Shown piece by piece: positions 34,301 to 44,159 of a stretch of DNA of 64,000 bases. Below the pieces are notes generated by a model. The model was not told the DNA's origin and made no database searches. It saw only the letters and a program-made list of their open reading frames with translations. The stretch comes from Plantago major. Lineage: Eukaryota; Streptophyta; Magnoliopsida; Lamiales; Plantaginaceae. The position numbers and the translations under genes are program-made. The stretch spans positions 19,286,765-19,350,764 of the forward strand of contig CM048840.1 of assembly GCA_026545765.1 (NCBI GenBank), read 5' to 3'. Position 1 is the first letter of the stretch. Each line of letters starts with the position of its first letter.

Positions 34301-37300
34301 TTTGGTTTATTTCATGTAGCATGCTAATATGTAGTCATATTCAGTGCATACAAGGCAAGTTGGCAGACATACAAAGGTCCTGAAGGAGAAACGGCTGTTG
34401 TAGATAGGGTTGTGCTGAAAACTGACAGGAATCACAATATGTGCATTAACTTCATGATACGTCATACTCGAAGGCCAGAGGTAGTAAACAAATTTCGTTA
34501 TAGACTAACAACCACTTTCAATCTGAGTGGGCCTTTAATATCTTGCAATCACACAAACATTTTCAACTAGGTTGGCGACAAATTTAGTAGCCGTCATGGG
34601 CAGAAAGGGGTTTGTGGTACAATCGTTCAACAAGAAGATTTCCCATTTTCTGAGCGTGGAATATGTCCCGATTTAATCATGAATCCTCATGGATTTCCTA
34701 GGTAATGAATTTATGTGAGACCGGTTTAAATGCATCTTTATATCTTGATTTCGACTCAAAGTCAAACAGTTATGCTATGCATGTCATATTTACACTTCTT
34801 AAATAGGCAACTAGTTATTTTTAGGATGTATTCCTGTAAATGATCTTTATTGAGTTTGTTTATAATGAAGCGAAACTAGATATGTTGGCAGCTCGTGCCT
34901 TGTCTACATACGGTCTCTGTTTGCACTCTGTATTTTTGAATTTTCTCCGCTTGAAACTACAATTCTTGAACCTATCAAATGCAGCGAAGTTGCATAAATT
35001 TATTGGTTTAGAAAGCATAACTCCCGTGCTGTATTACGATACAATTAATTAATGTTTCTGATATTTTAAATAGCTTTTGGTAGACAATGGTTGTAAACTA
35101 TGTAATTCTTGTACAGTGTAAGCATCACTTAAAAACACCAAGCATAATCAGGTTTAAATTTCTGGATCTAAAGGGTAATCAGTCTGTGTTCTGTATGCAT
35201 GATAAAAGCGCGTATATATCTCAAAACGTTATGATAATTTTATTATCTTTGTCGTGTATGTTCAGTCGAATGACAGTTGGGAAAATGATAGAACTTCTTG
35301 GTGGCAAAGCTGGAGTTTCCTGTGGTAGATTTCATTACGGCAGTGCATTTGGGGAGCCTAGTGGCCATGCAGATAAAGTTGATGCCATAAGGTGCCACAT
35401 GCTACTTCTTTCATTATGCCCCATCATAAATAATGCTTGCATTTTCTCATTTGACATCTCATGTTTTCATCTACCTCTTTTATGTGCCAGCGAAACCTTG
35501 GTGAAACATGGTTTTAACTACAATGGCAAAGACTTCATCTATTCAGGTTTTCTCCTTTTCTCCTCTGCTTATTATTTCACCTGCTAACTGCAACTAAGCC
35601 TCTGCATGTTTCAATGGTAAATAGAAGAAATCAATTCCTTTGGAAGATATTTGAGGAAATCAAATTTCTTGCAAGTTGCAACATCTTTCTACCTGTTTTC
35701 TTTTTATTTACCAAAATTCCCTTGCACCAAATGTTGGAAACTAAACTGTCCTTCATCCCACCACCGGAAAACGTGTGGGTAATTTATGTTTACTTGATTA
35801 ACCTTTTCTTAGTAATTAGGCTTTTTCTTTGTCATATTTTTAGGGATTAACCTTTTCCTAGTAATTAGGCTTTTCTTTGTCATATTTTTAGGGAACAAAA
35901 GAACTATTTTACAAATGGGGACAATGTGCATATATTGCTTTGATTCTCTTTCGGCTGAGTACATGAATTGTTTTGCTCTAACATACTGTTTTGTTATTGC
36001 ATGTTACAGGCATCACCGGGGAGCCACTGCAAGCATATATTTTCATGGGGCCCATCTATTATCAGAAGTTGAAACACATGGTATACATATTTGGTGTTGC
36101 TATTTGATATGTTAATATGATACTATAATAATAACCACTTACCTTTGAATATTAGGTTTTGGATAAAATGCATGCTCGAGGCAGTGGACCTCGAGTTATG
36201 ATGACCAGACAACCTACTGAAGGGAGAAGTAGAAATGGAGGTACATAAATCGAGTAAAATATTCTTTTGATTCGAATATTCTCCGTATATGGTACGATCT
36301 GATAGTTAATTATCCAGGTCTGCGTGTGGGAGAAATGGAACGTGACTGTTTAATTGCATATGGAGCCAGCATGTTAATACACGAGCGCTTGATGATTTCT
36401 AGTGATCCTTTTGAAGTACAGGTAAGTTTTATTAGTACTTTCTTGTCTAGAACATTACCATGTTCACCAAAGCTTGTAACTCTTGAGGTAGAGTTATTTG
36501 CTTCTATCTTGTGGGTAAAATGTTTATAAATTATTAGGTTTGTTATGCATGTTATGTTGACTCTTTATGTAGAATTATTTCCTTCTATCTTGTGGGTAAA
36601 CTGTTTATAAATTATTACATTTACCATAGGTATGTCGCAAGTGTGGTTTATTGGGGTATTATCACTTTAAGTTGAAGACTGGGATTTGTTCGGCGTGTAA
36701 GAATGGGGAGAACGTATCTACCATGAAACTACCTTATGCGTGCAAACTCTTATTCCAGGTAATGCCACTTCCATTTCTTTCTTGTCGATGAATTGCTTGG
36801 CTGTGTTGAACATATATTAAGCATGCTGATATGGAAAAGTATATTGAAACAAAGAAATAAATAAATAAAACACCAATTTTTGAAGAGACGAAACACCCTA
36901 AAGGGCGACAAACAAATCAATTCTAATGGCGAAATAAGTAAATCTTGTGTCCCGATTAATAAACCAATGTCTCTTATATGGCTAATCAACTAATAACTTT
37001 CTAATTTTACCCCAATTATTGGGTAACTGACTAACTGCATATCATTGCTAAAAGTCTGAAAATTATTATTCTTAATCATACTAATAATTTCAGACTCCAA
37101 GTCCGTAACACGTGTGGCATTTATATTTTGGATAAAATCTCATCCTGCAAGAACTCTTGGGACCAAGCTTCATCATTTAGCAGTTGCATTTCCAATTATT
37201 TCCTTATTGAAGATAAATTTTAGACTAAAGCCACTTACACTCAGAAGTACACTAATAAGTTGAGTGTAATGCTTATTTCTTGCAACTTTGTAATGATATA

Positions 37301-37828
37301 ATCTTTGAAGGGAGCCATTAGCTAGATTATTTGAATTACTAAACAAGATTTAGCTCCAGTTATGCTGATCTGTTTAGCTTGCCTCATTGGAACATTATAC
37401 GGTTAATAGTACAACAGATTTCCCTTCGCCCATGCAACCTAAACACTGCACTGGCTGGCATTTTTGGTATTTTTGCAACTACTACATTTTCACAGTTAGA
37501 TAAGTTAGAGATCCTAACAATTAATATCCAAAAGTCTAACAATTGGTGCCCTTTCGTTGCATTCACAATATTGAAGCACTTAAACGTTGTATTGCACCCA
37601 TGTATTAAACGTTATACCAGTGGTGGAATTACGGTCTCTGCCTATACTATTTTCCTATGGATATAAGATTCATGGAATTAAGGAATTAATATTAGCATTC
37701 CTTGCTAAATATGTGAAGCATGTCTATATTATTTTAATTATTCTAACCTTTACCCTTGCCTCGCTAACCTTGACCAGGAGCTCCAGGCCATGAACATCGT
37801 TCCTCGCTTGAAATTAAAGGAAGCATGA
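21109..37828 (+). CDS. NRPC2: RNA polymerase III second-largest subunit (RPC2)
   Basis: Together with NRPC1 this subunit forms the Pol III active centre, which makes tRNA, 5S rRNA and U6 in the nucleus. Exons: 21109-21161, 21278-21359, 21650-21777, 21874-21966, 22075-22147, 22256-22346, 22486-22538, 23244-23308, 25731-25836, 25935-26045, 26291-26350, 27311-27337, 27431-27481, 27554-27661, 28796-28855, 28947-29039, 29157-29267, 29378-29488, 29591-29707, 30592-30708, 30801-30881, 31468-31572, 31647-31727, 31819-31950, 32027-32071, 33025-33102, 33176-33315, 33415-33505, 34146-34273, 34345-34480, 34571-34701, 35266-35391, 35491-35546, 36010-36080, 36156-36240, 36318-36421, 36630-36758, 37778-37828. 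The sum is 3480 nt (1159 aa), matching the family length, and all introns are GT-AG. Seen in order: [20 protein letters not shown] (N-terminus), [13 protein letters not shown] (fork, about 493), [21 protein letters not shown] (hybrid-binding, about 760), [12 protein letters not shown] (about 911), [18 protein letters not shown] (about 1066), and a zinc site C1102/C1105/C1120/C1123. The first donor could be 3 nt later. No disabling change was found. Confidence 0.96.
22775..22808. repeat. abutting T and G homopolymer runs in NRPC2 intron 7
   Basis: About 18 T (22775-22792) are followed directly by about 16 G (22793-22808), then more G-rich sequence. The G run could form a quadruplex. The run lengths may also reflect assembly error. 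Confidence 0.7.
26632..27182 (+). repeat. three tandem copies of a 174-200-bp unit in NRPC2 intron 11
   Basis: Copies start at TGGGTTGAA 26632, 26809 and 26983. Each contains CCTGTCAA-GTGGACTGGCAA, TATGGAGTTGGAGA, a GTGCACAC block, TATCCCAGAA-CGTGTTTT, CAATAAAGTTGCCC and GAGTAATAACGTC. Identity is high but not perfect. The array lies wholly within intron 26351-27310. Confidence 0.85.
31307..31336 (+). repeat. 30-base T run in NRPC2 intron 21
   Basis: An uninterrupted T run of about 30 in the intron before the exon at 31468. A poly-T slippage site with no coding effect. Confidence 0.7.
35796..35892 (+). repeat. 49-bp tandem duplication in NRPC2 intron 33
   Basis: GATTAACCTTTTC-TAGTAATTAGG and the following CTTTGTCATATTTTTAG occur at 35796-35844 and again at 35845-35892, nearly identical. 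Both copies end in a TTTTTAG acceptor-like sequence that is not used in the model. Confidence 0.85.
36488..36617 (+). repeat. 81-bp-spaced duplication in NRPC2 intron 36
   Basis: GTAGAGTTATTTGCTTCTAT with CTTGTGGGTAAAATG at 36488 recurs at 36569 with few changes. The second copy lies just before the acceptor of the zinc-site exon (36630). Confidence 0.75.
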
Positions 37829-39060
37829 ACATCAATCCTATTTTACAGGGAACTCAGGCTCTTGGCAGAAATCAGCACATGCGAAGTTCAAAGATCAAAA
37901 TTGTGTAATTTTAAGTCCAAAAATGGTACCTTTTATTTTACATTTACATCATATCTATATGTAACGAAAAACTTGCCTATATCCTATCGTACATCAAGAA
38001 TACTTGAAAGTTGAAAGATATATACACCTTCGGTTCTGTAGAGCGATATTTATACGACGTTTTTTTTCAACCCTCTTTTACTTCCCCATTATCATCTGTT
38101 ACACAATAGAACCTGCAAGTAGGAAGATCCATCTCATATTCCATATTTTCTTTTTATGGTGTAGAAGTTCTTGGGGCCTAACATCTAAGAACTGAAGAAA
38201 AATCATGTTCGGAACCATGTGTAGAGCTTGATGTATTGGTTGGTTTGAATTGGTGTTAGATGGGGACGGATTTAAATTTATGGTATAAACCTCTCTTGTG
38301 GTCTTTGGAATTTTGTAAGCCTACCTGCATTTGCGATGCGTTTCGATTCCACATGTTCTTTGCAGTTCACTAACGGCCAAATTAGAAAGTAGTAGGAGTA
38401 CAACTTTGGGGAAAATGATGATTGAGAGATAACAAACTTTTTTGTTGTTGATCCTGTTACAACATTATTAAATGTGTGGTTAGAATTGATTATTAACAAT
38501 TATTAAGAAATAATCATACCCTTATCCAATATCAGTTACGAAATTCATTATGAAGTCATTAATTAAGCTGAGTAAATGTAAAATGTAACTGTAGACACAT
38601 ATCGATATTCTTTCATATATATGTTAGTGTCAAAACATACATGTCTATAGCACTTGTAGATACATATCAGTACCATTTCAGATATATGTCAGTGGCGATG
38701 CTGATATATGTACGTGGTTTGTGGACATGTTCCAAATCTCCACTTGTAGACTTGTTTATTAACAGATTAAACATGAATTGTGAAGTTTTGTATCAATAAA
38801 ACATTCTGGACAATGAGCAAAGTTGTAGGAAATGTTGAATATATTAATTGATGTTTTAATTAAGATGATTTTGGTAAGTTTGACTTACAAAATTTAGGTT
38901 CAGGGGCATATATGGAAAATCATTTATGAATTTGTACTAGAATCAATAAAATTTGTTTGGGTTGTCACAATCAATAAAAAGTCATAAAATTATACTTTCT
39001 ACAACATTCCCCGTTCACTAACTACACTGGTGAGTTAGGTGAACATAACTAATACCCACT
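37829..39060. other. NRPC2 3' region and AT-rich intergenic DNA
   Basis: The first few hundred bases are probably 3' UTR. Around 38590-38720 are loosely repeated blocks with ACATATC and CATATATGT. No gene is supported on either strand. Confidence 0.5.
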
Positions 39061-39255
39061 TTGTCCAGCAAAAATTCATATATTTGTCATTTTTAGTCGT
39101 CCAACAAAACTTCACATTACTTAAAAAAGCTTTACCACACTCAATAAATAAAAATGTTCACTTTTTTTTTTAATTTTTTTTATATTTTATCATTACTTTT
39201 AACTTTTCAACTAAAACTGTGCTCTACTAATGAAGTTCTCCGGGAGTATGTTTTA
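39060..39255. mobile_element. AT-rich MITE remnant, copy 1 of a local family
   Basis: The sequence ACAAAACTTCACATTACTT, then ATTTTATCATTACTTTTAAC, CTCTACTAATGAAGTTCTCC and GGGAGTAT shares layout with blocks near 43900-44155, 49420-49625 and 50590-50830. The ends resemble degraded CTCCGTCCC-type MITE termini. Confidence 0.4.
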
Positions 39256-39973
39256 ACTTTTAATGGTTGCGAACAGCCGAACATAGATTTTTAATTGCTT
39301 TTTCTTTGCCCTAGTGATTTTAATTATTAACCATCTTTGTTTTTCTTCCTTATGTGATCCTACTTCCCAGTTATACTCTCTTCTCTTTATAGTGGAACTG
39401 CCCAGTGACCGTAGATTCCGCGTAGACCATCTGGAATAAAACGTGGATTAATTAAGGTATTCTCTAGACTCTAGTCTCAATCAATCACAGTATGTACTTT
39501 GCAAGCAAATCAAATTTGTTGCAATTCATTTTCTGTCTCATTAAAAGTGGCTCATTTACAAAACATTACTTGACCAAAAATATAAAAGACCTTCATGTAT
39601 GTACGTTTGATTCTGTTCTGTACAAAAGATGCACTATGTACTTTTGCTTCCTGGTCCTGGAACGAACTTTGAATGAAGGACAAGGCACTTATCCAATTCC
39701 TTCACCAGCTTAGTTTACATGAACTACCTTCCTATCCAACATGTATTTTGCATGAACTACCTTATCCAATTTGATCAGTGATTGTATGATATGATTAGAG
39801 TACCCAGTACTAGACCTTTCATTCATTTATAATCAATCTTTAAATTATAAACTTGCAACTTTACTATTGTATTCATCTGCTAATCTGTAATTAGTCTGAG
39901 AATACTAGTAGACTAGTGACTAAATCTTCCTTGCTATTTATATCAAACAAGTGTGTTCCTCTTAGCTCACTGC

Positions 39974-39980
39974 TATAAAT
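39974..39980 (+). promoter_or_regulatory. TATA box of the PPO gene
   Basis: TATAAAT lies 50 nt before the ATG at 40030, in CTGCTATAAATACC. This predicts a leader of about 25 nt. Confidence 0.65.
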
Positions 39981-40029
39981 ACCGAGCACTGAACATAGGA
40001 ACTCCCATCTTAACTTCACAAGCTTAGCC

Positions 40030-41763
40030 ATGGCATCACTACTTCCCAATCCCTCCACAACCCGCCACCGTCTCTTCGCCAAGCCACCGCACTTCACCTC
40101 CACTCCACCAAGACCCTTCAACATTTCCTGCAATGCTCCCAAGAACAACCAAAACAACAATGCCGATACCACTGCTTCTGAAACAAAACTCGATAGGCGT
40201 AACATGCTTCTCGGGTTAAGCAGCCTCTATGGCGTCATCTCATCCCCTCCTTCCGTGTCAGCTAACCCAGTCCAGCCTCCTCAGATCGAAAAATGCGGCC
40301 CGGCTGTAAATTTAAATACTCCTACACATGAGAAGCTAGACTTTTGCTGCCCTCCTGTTAGCTCAAATGCCATCATTGACTACTCTCTCCCACCTGTCTA
40401 CCAAACAAAACTCAGGCCTTCGGCTCACCGGGTCACACCGGAGTACATGTTAAAGTTCAACACTGCAATCGACCGCATGAAGCGCCTCCCTAAAGACGAT
40501 CCACGTAACTTCACACAACAAGCCAACGTGCATTGCGCTTACTGCAACTTGGCTTACGACCAGACCGGTCAGGGCGGAGATCTCAAGCTCCAGGTCCACG
40601 AGTCATGGCTCTTCTTCCCCTTCCACAGGTGGTACATCTATTTCTACGAGAGGATCTTAGGGAAACTCATCGAGGACCCCACTTTCGCGTTACCTTTCTG
40701 GAACTGGGATAACCCGGAAGGCATGACCATGCCACCCATGTTCCAGAATGAGAATAAGTACCCTGCTCTATACGATGCGAGACGAGACCAGAAAAACTTA
40801 CCACCTGCTTTGGTTGATCTTGGTGACACGCATAGCTCGGATTCTGCTCAGATATCGGCTAACAATCTTAGCATCATGTACACTGAAATGATCAGGGGTA
40901 ACAATGATGTGTATGATTTCATGGGGAAGCCTTACCGTCAAGGAACGTCACCAAGTCCAGGAGCCGGATCGGTAGAGCGCGGTTCTCATACCCAGGTTCA
41001 CATATGGGTTGGAGACAAAAAAGATAGCTGGGAAGATATGGGAAACTTCTACTCGGCTGGTCGTGACCCGATTTTCTACTCCCATCACGCAAATGTAGAC
41101 CGAATGTGGACTCTCTGGCAGTATTTCTTGCCGAGCGACAAGATTCCTGACAAGAGGATCACGGATCCTGATTTTCTGAATGCTGCGTTCCTGTTCTACG
41201 ACGAGAACGCTCAGCTTGTTCGTGTCACCGTAAAGGACTGTTTGGATAATTTGAGAATGGGGTATGAGTACGAGAGGATCGACCTGCCATGGCTGGACTA
41301 TAGGCCACCTCCTCAGTCTGCTGGGGCTAAGATCAGAAGGATAGGGCGTTCCACTGCTCCAAGAGCCGATACTTTGTTCCCTTTGGCGCTTGATCGCGTT
41401 GTGAGGTTCCAGGTTGACAAGACGAAGAAGGGGAAAGCTGATGAGTTGTTGGTTCTGGAGAACATAATTGTGGATAACTCGAAATACCTCAAGTTTGATG
41501 TGTTTGTGAACGATGAACATGATAACCCGGGCGACCTCAATAAGGCTGCGTATGCTGGGACTTACGCGCAGGTGCCACATGGAAACAAGAAGAAGACGTC
41601 GTCGAGTTCTATAAGTCTGAAGCTTACTGATTTGTACAAGGACATGGATGTTGAGGATGATGACAGCATTGTGGTGACTCTGGTTCCAAGGCACCAGGGT
41701 CCTGGAGTTATCATTGGCGGTATCAAGATCATCGAAGCTCCACCCAAGAAACCAGCTGCTTAG
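40030..41763 (+). CDS. PPO: polyphenol oxidase (catechol oxidase), chloroplastic
   Basis: An intronless 577-aa type-3 copper enzyme that oxidises o-diphenols to quinones in the thylakoid lumen, used in browning and defence. Residues 1-50 are a Ser/Thr/Pro-rich stroma-targeting peptide. LDRRNMLLGLSS (about 54-65) is a twin-arginine lumen signal ending near VSA-NP (about 76-80). CuA ligands are His168, His190 and His199 (HCAYC, HESW, FHRW); Cys172 is placed for the thioether to His190. CuB ligands are His320, His324 and the His352/His353 pair (HTQVH, SHHANVDRMW). The PPO1_DWL (DLPWLDYRP) and PPO1_KFDV (KYLKFDVFV) domains follow. All active-site residues are present and the length is normal for a full precursor. 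It lies tail to tail with a carboxylesterase; no functional link is shown. Confidence 0.97.
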   Translation: MASLLPNPSTTRHRLFAKPPHFTSTPPRPFNISCNAPKNNQNNNADTTASETKLDRRNMLLGLSSLYGVISSPPSVSANPVQPPQIEKCGPAVNLNTPTHEKLDFCCPPVSSNAIIDYSLPPVYQTKLRPSAHRVTPEYMLKFNTAIDRMKRLPKDDPRNFTQQANVHCAYCNLAYDQTGQGGDLKLQVHESWLFFPFHRWYIYFYERILGKLIEDPTFALPFWNWDNPEGMTMPPMFQNENKYPALYDARRDQKNLPPALVDLGDTHSSDSAQISANNLSIMYTEMIRGNNDVYDFMGKPYRQGTSPSPGAGSVERGSHTQVHIWVGDKKDSWEDMGNFYSAGRDPIFYSHHANVDRMWTLWQYFLPSDKIPDKRITDPDFLNAAFLFYDENAQLVRVTVKDCLDNLRMGYEYERIDLPWLDYRPPPQSAGAKIRRIGRSTAPRADTLFPLALDRVVRFQVDKTKKGKADELLVLENIIVDNSKYLKFDVFVNDEHDNPGDLNKAAYAGTYAQVPHGNKKKTSSSSISLKLTDLYKDMDVEDDDSIVVTLVPRHQGPGVIIGGIKIIEAPPKKPAA

Positions 41764-41948
41764 TTCGTAGTGCATTGTCGTAGTAGTCTGTTAATTTCCT
41801 GTTGTAGCGGGACTAGCTCGCCCTTTACTCTGTTTCGTGTGTGATGTCTGTCTGAGTCGCGTATTGGTCTGTCGTAGAATTCAAGCAATTGCCTTAGCAA
41901 GGCTTGCTTGAATCAGGTTCTGTTGTTCTAGTGTTCTTGATTTGAATG

Positions 41949-41954
41949 AATAAA
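41949..41954 (+). terminator. polyadenylation signal of the PPO gene
   Basis: AATAAA lies 186 nt after the PPO stop codon, in GAATGAATAAATAG. This is a plausible near-upstream element for 3' end formation. Confidence 0.5.
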
Positions 41955-42500
41955 TAGTGTGTTCTAAAGCCTGTTTAGCAAATAGCAGTAATTACATCAA
42001 CAGCTAAAGTCCTAATTACAAGTTACATCTATGTTGCTAGTTTTACTGATTCTAATTAACTAGCTCAGTTTCAGCTATGAAGGGAAGTTAATTGATTAAG
42101 TTTTGTGCGAAGTTCGTATTTTTTTTGGTTTCCCATTGGTATGGTATCCCCTACATGATATACAATAATCCGGCCGAGTATTATCGGATCGTTATTTAGG
42201 GCGGCTAGATGTGCTAAAGGCGTCCAGACTAAGTATAGTTGTTTATTCATCATTCCCTGGTTTTTCCTATGTAAGTTTATACTATTAGAATTTTTTTAAT
42301 AAGACAAGAACAATTGTAAACAAAGTTCATATACAAGCAAACAGAGAAAACATATTCATCAACAAGAAAATAATTCTAAGTTCCAGACAAGATAGAAACT
42401 TGATGAAATGATATGCAATATAACAATAATAATTAATCAATTAAACCACAACTTTCTTTTAATTATTTTATTTTGATAAATTACACGTACAATGATTAAT
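41955..42500. other. short spacer between PPO and carboxylesterase 3' ends
   Basis: An AT-rich spacer holding the 3' UTRs of two convergent genes, with no further ORF. A short GC-richer block at about 42170-42230 has no recognisable product. Confidence 0.5.
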
Positions 42501-43523
42501 TCAAAGTGGGTTAATTGTTCTGCAGTGATTATGAACAAACTCTGCAATCTTTCGGAACAATTTCTGAGTCTCAGCCGCCGTAGTGGGGTCCATATCCACG
42601 GCAATCTTGTTCAAGTAAAAGCTATGACCAACTCCATGGCTAACATAGAGTTCCACATCTTTATTAGCCCTTAGCATGGCTTCATAAAACTCCATTTCTG
42701 TGTCAGTCAACATATCCTCCTCTGCAATGCAGTACAAGTAAGGCGGTAGCTTCAGCCCCGCGATTGGTGGAGCCGCCTCCCCCATCGGACAAGTTATCGG
42801 GTGGTCTTTGGTTGCGCCTTCCGGAAGTGCTAGGCCTAAGAACTTGTCCGCCATGTCGAGCGTCAGAAACGGTGTCTCGGGCTTCTCTAGCTCCGACTTG
42901 CTCCGCTCCGCTCGGCAGAATCCGGGGTGGATCGGGATTGCTCCAGCGACTTTTAGTGGATTTAGAGGTGTGTCTCCTGCACGTGCCGCCACTTGGTGGA
43001 CTACGTTTCCGCCGGAACTGTCGCCGATCAGGAACACGCGGCTGAAGTCCGCGTGGTCGTGGAGCCATGTGTGGTTGGATTCGCCTTTGGCGATTGATTG
43101 GAGCCAGAGGAGCGCGGCAAAGCCATCGTCGCAGGCGGCTGGAAGGCGGTGCTCAGGGGCGCGACGGAGGTAGGGAGAAACCACTACGGCTTTTGCGGCA
43201 CGTGCAAGGCGTGCGTAGATCACGTAGTACATGTACCAATCGGCTTCGCTAATGCAAAAGCCGCCTCCATGGAAGTGGAGGATTATGGGTAGTTTTTCAT
43301 CATCGTTTTCTTGTTTTTCGGGTGTGTATATCCGGAGTTTTAGACCGTCAGAAGTGGTTATGTCCTCGGTCGCGACCTCATCAATGAAGTGATCGTGTGG
43401 CGGCACGTGGTCGGTCATGAACTTGACCTCGGGCGGCCCGGTCCATGACCGGTCCACTGAGCCATCTTCATATAAAGTTAGCCAACCGGAAACTTGGTCG
43501 ACGATTTTGTTTTCTGGGGCCAT
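42501..43523 (-). CDS. class-I carboxylesterase (CXE / HID-like, alpha/beta hydrolase)
   Basis: An intronless 340-aa alpha/beta-hydrolase_3 protein. The family includes plant CXE esterases, 2-hydroxyisoflavanone dehydratases, tuliposide-converting enzymes and the GID1 receptor. It starts MAPENKIVDQVSGWLTLYED, the usual N-terminus, with SVDRSWTGPPEV next. HFHGGGF (84-89) is the oxyanion hole, GDSSGGN holds the nucleophile Ser169, EEDMLTD gives Asp270, and HGVGHSF gives His300. The triad is complete, so it should be an active hydrolase, cytosolic as no signal peptide is seen. The oxyanion motif HGGGF without Thr favours carboxylesterase over dehydratase, but the substrate is unknown. A truncated copy of the same 5' end lies at 48.6 kb. 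Confidence 0.95.
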   Translation of the reverse strand: MAPENKIVDQVSGWLTLYEDGSVDRSWTGPPEVKFMTDHVPPHDHFIDEVATEDITTSDGLKLRIYTPEKQENDDEKLPIILHFHGGGFCISEADWYMYYVIYARLARAAKAVVVSPYLRRAPEHRLPAACDDGFAALLWLQSIAKGESNHTWLHDHADFSRVFLIGDSSGGNVVHQVAARAGDTPLNPLKVAGAIPIHPGFCRAERSKSELEKPETPFLTLDMADKFLGLALPEGATKDHPITCPMGEAAPPIAGLKLPPYLYCIAEEDMLTDTEMEFYEAMLRANKDVELYVSHGVGHSFYLNKIAVDMDPTTAAETQKLFRKIAEFVHNHCRTINPL

Positions 43524-43630
43524 TTTGTGATATTGACCTAAGTGTTATGTGGAGAGTTGAAGTGTTAATTTGAAGGAAATGATTGGGTATGGTTGATTGA
43601 GAGTAAGGAAAGTTTGATGGATGAGCAAAC

Positions 43631-43639
43631 ATTTTATAG
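43631..43639 (-). promoter_or_regulatory. TATA box of the carboxylesterase gene
   Basis: CTATAAAAT on the minus strand, about 108 nt upstream of the ATG at 43523. The duplicated copy near 48.9 kb has lost this sequence. A second candidate TATATAAAG lies at about 43663-43671. Confidence 0.5.
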
Positions 43640-43899
43640 TGTACGTCTTTGGTTGCCTTTTACTTTATATATTAATTATTGTCCATTAATGTCGAGGAAA
43701 TTTGATACAAATTATGGTGTAATGCACAGGGCATTTTCATTGATCATTTTTCATGTGGAAATTGTTATGGAACTTTAGTTTGTTGACTCCATTTTTCTGT
43801 ACGAATTTTCACTTTCCATGAACCATAGTGCAAACAGCAGGAAACTTCTATATGTGGAAGTCTGACTAAATTTATCTTATTTACAATTTTTTGTTTGAT

Positions 43900-44155
43900 A
43901 TTCCAATCCCTACAATAAAACTTCATAAATTTTCCATCTTCAACTATACAACAGTACCAAGTTACACAATTTCCAATAAATAATAAATACTCTTACTTTT
44001 AACTCATTGCAACTAAAACTTACGTTTACACTCAAATTACACATTTTACAAATAAAAAATATACCTTTTGTCACTTTTTTTATGTTTTATCATTTATATT
44101 TATTTTTCAACATGAACTCTAATGTATGAAGTTTTTCGCGACGGAGATAATATCA
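43900..44155. mobile_element. AT-rich MITE remnant, copy 2 of a local family
   Basis: CCCTACAATAAAACTTCATA, then AATAAATACTCTTACTTTTA, TTTTATGTTTTATCATTTAT and CTCTAATGTATGAAGTTTTT before GCGACGGAGATAATA. The same order of blocks is seen near 39.1, 49.5 and 50.7 kb. Confidence 0.45.
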
Positions 44156-44159
44156 TTTA

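Noticed and set aside
35087-35587. 166-aa plus-strand ORF
   Set aside because: It is NRPC2 exons 32 and 33 plus read-through of flanking introns, not a separate gene.
40948-41775. 275-aa minus-strand ORF
   Set aside because: It is antisense to the PPO coding region and has no domain; the long open frame follows from PPO codon composition.
42703-43292. Several ORFs on both strands inside the carboxylesterase gene
   Set aside because: They are shadows of the GC-richer CXE coding sequence in other frames.
40030-43523. Biosynthetic gene cluster of PPO and carboxylesterase
   Set aside because: Only two genes are adjacent, they are convergent, and no other pathway enzymes lie nearby. Proximity alone is not enough.
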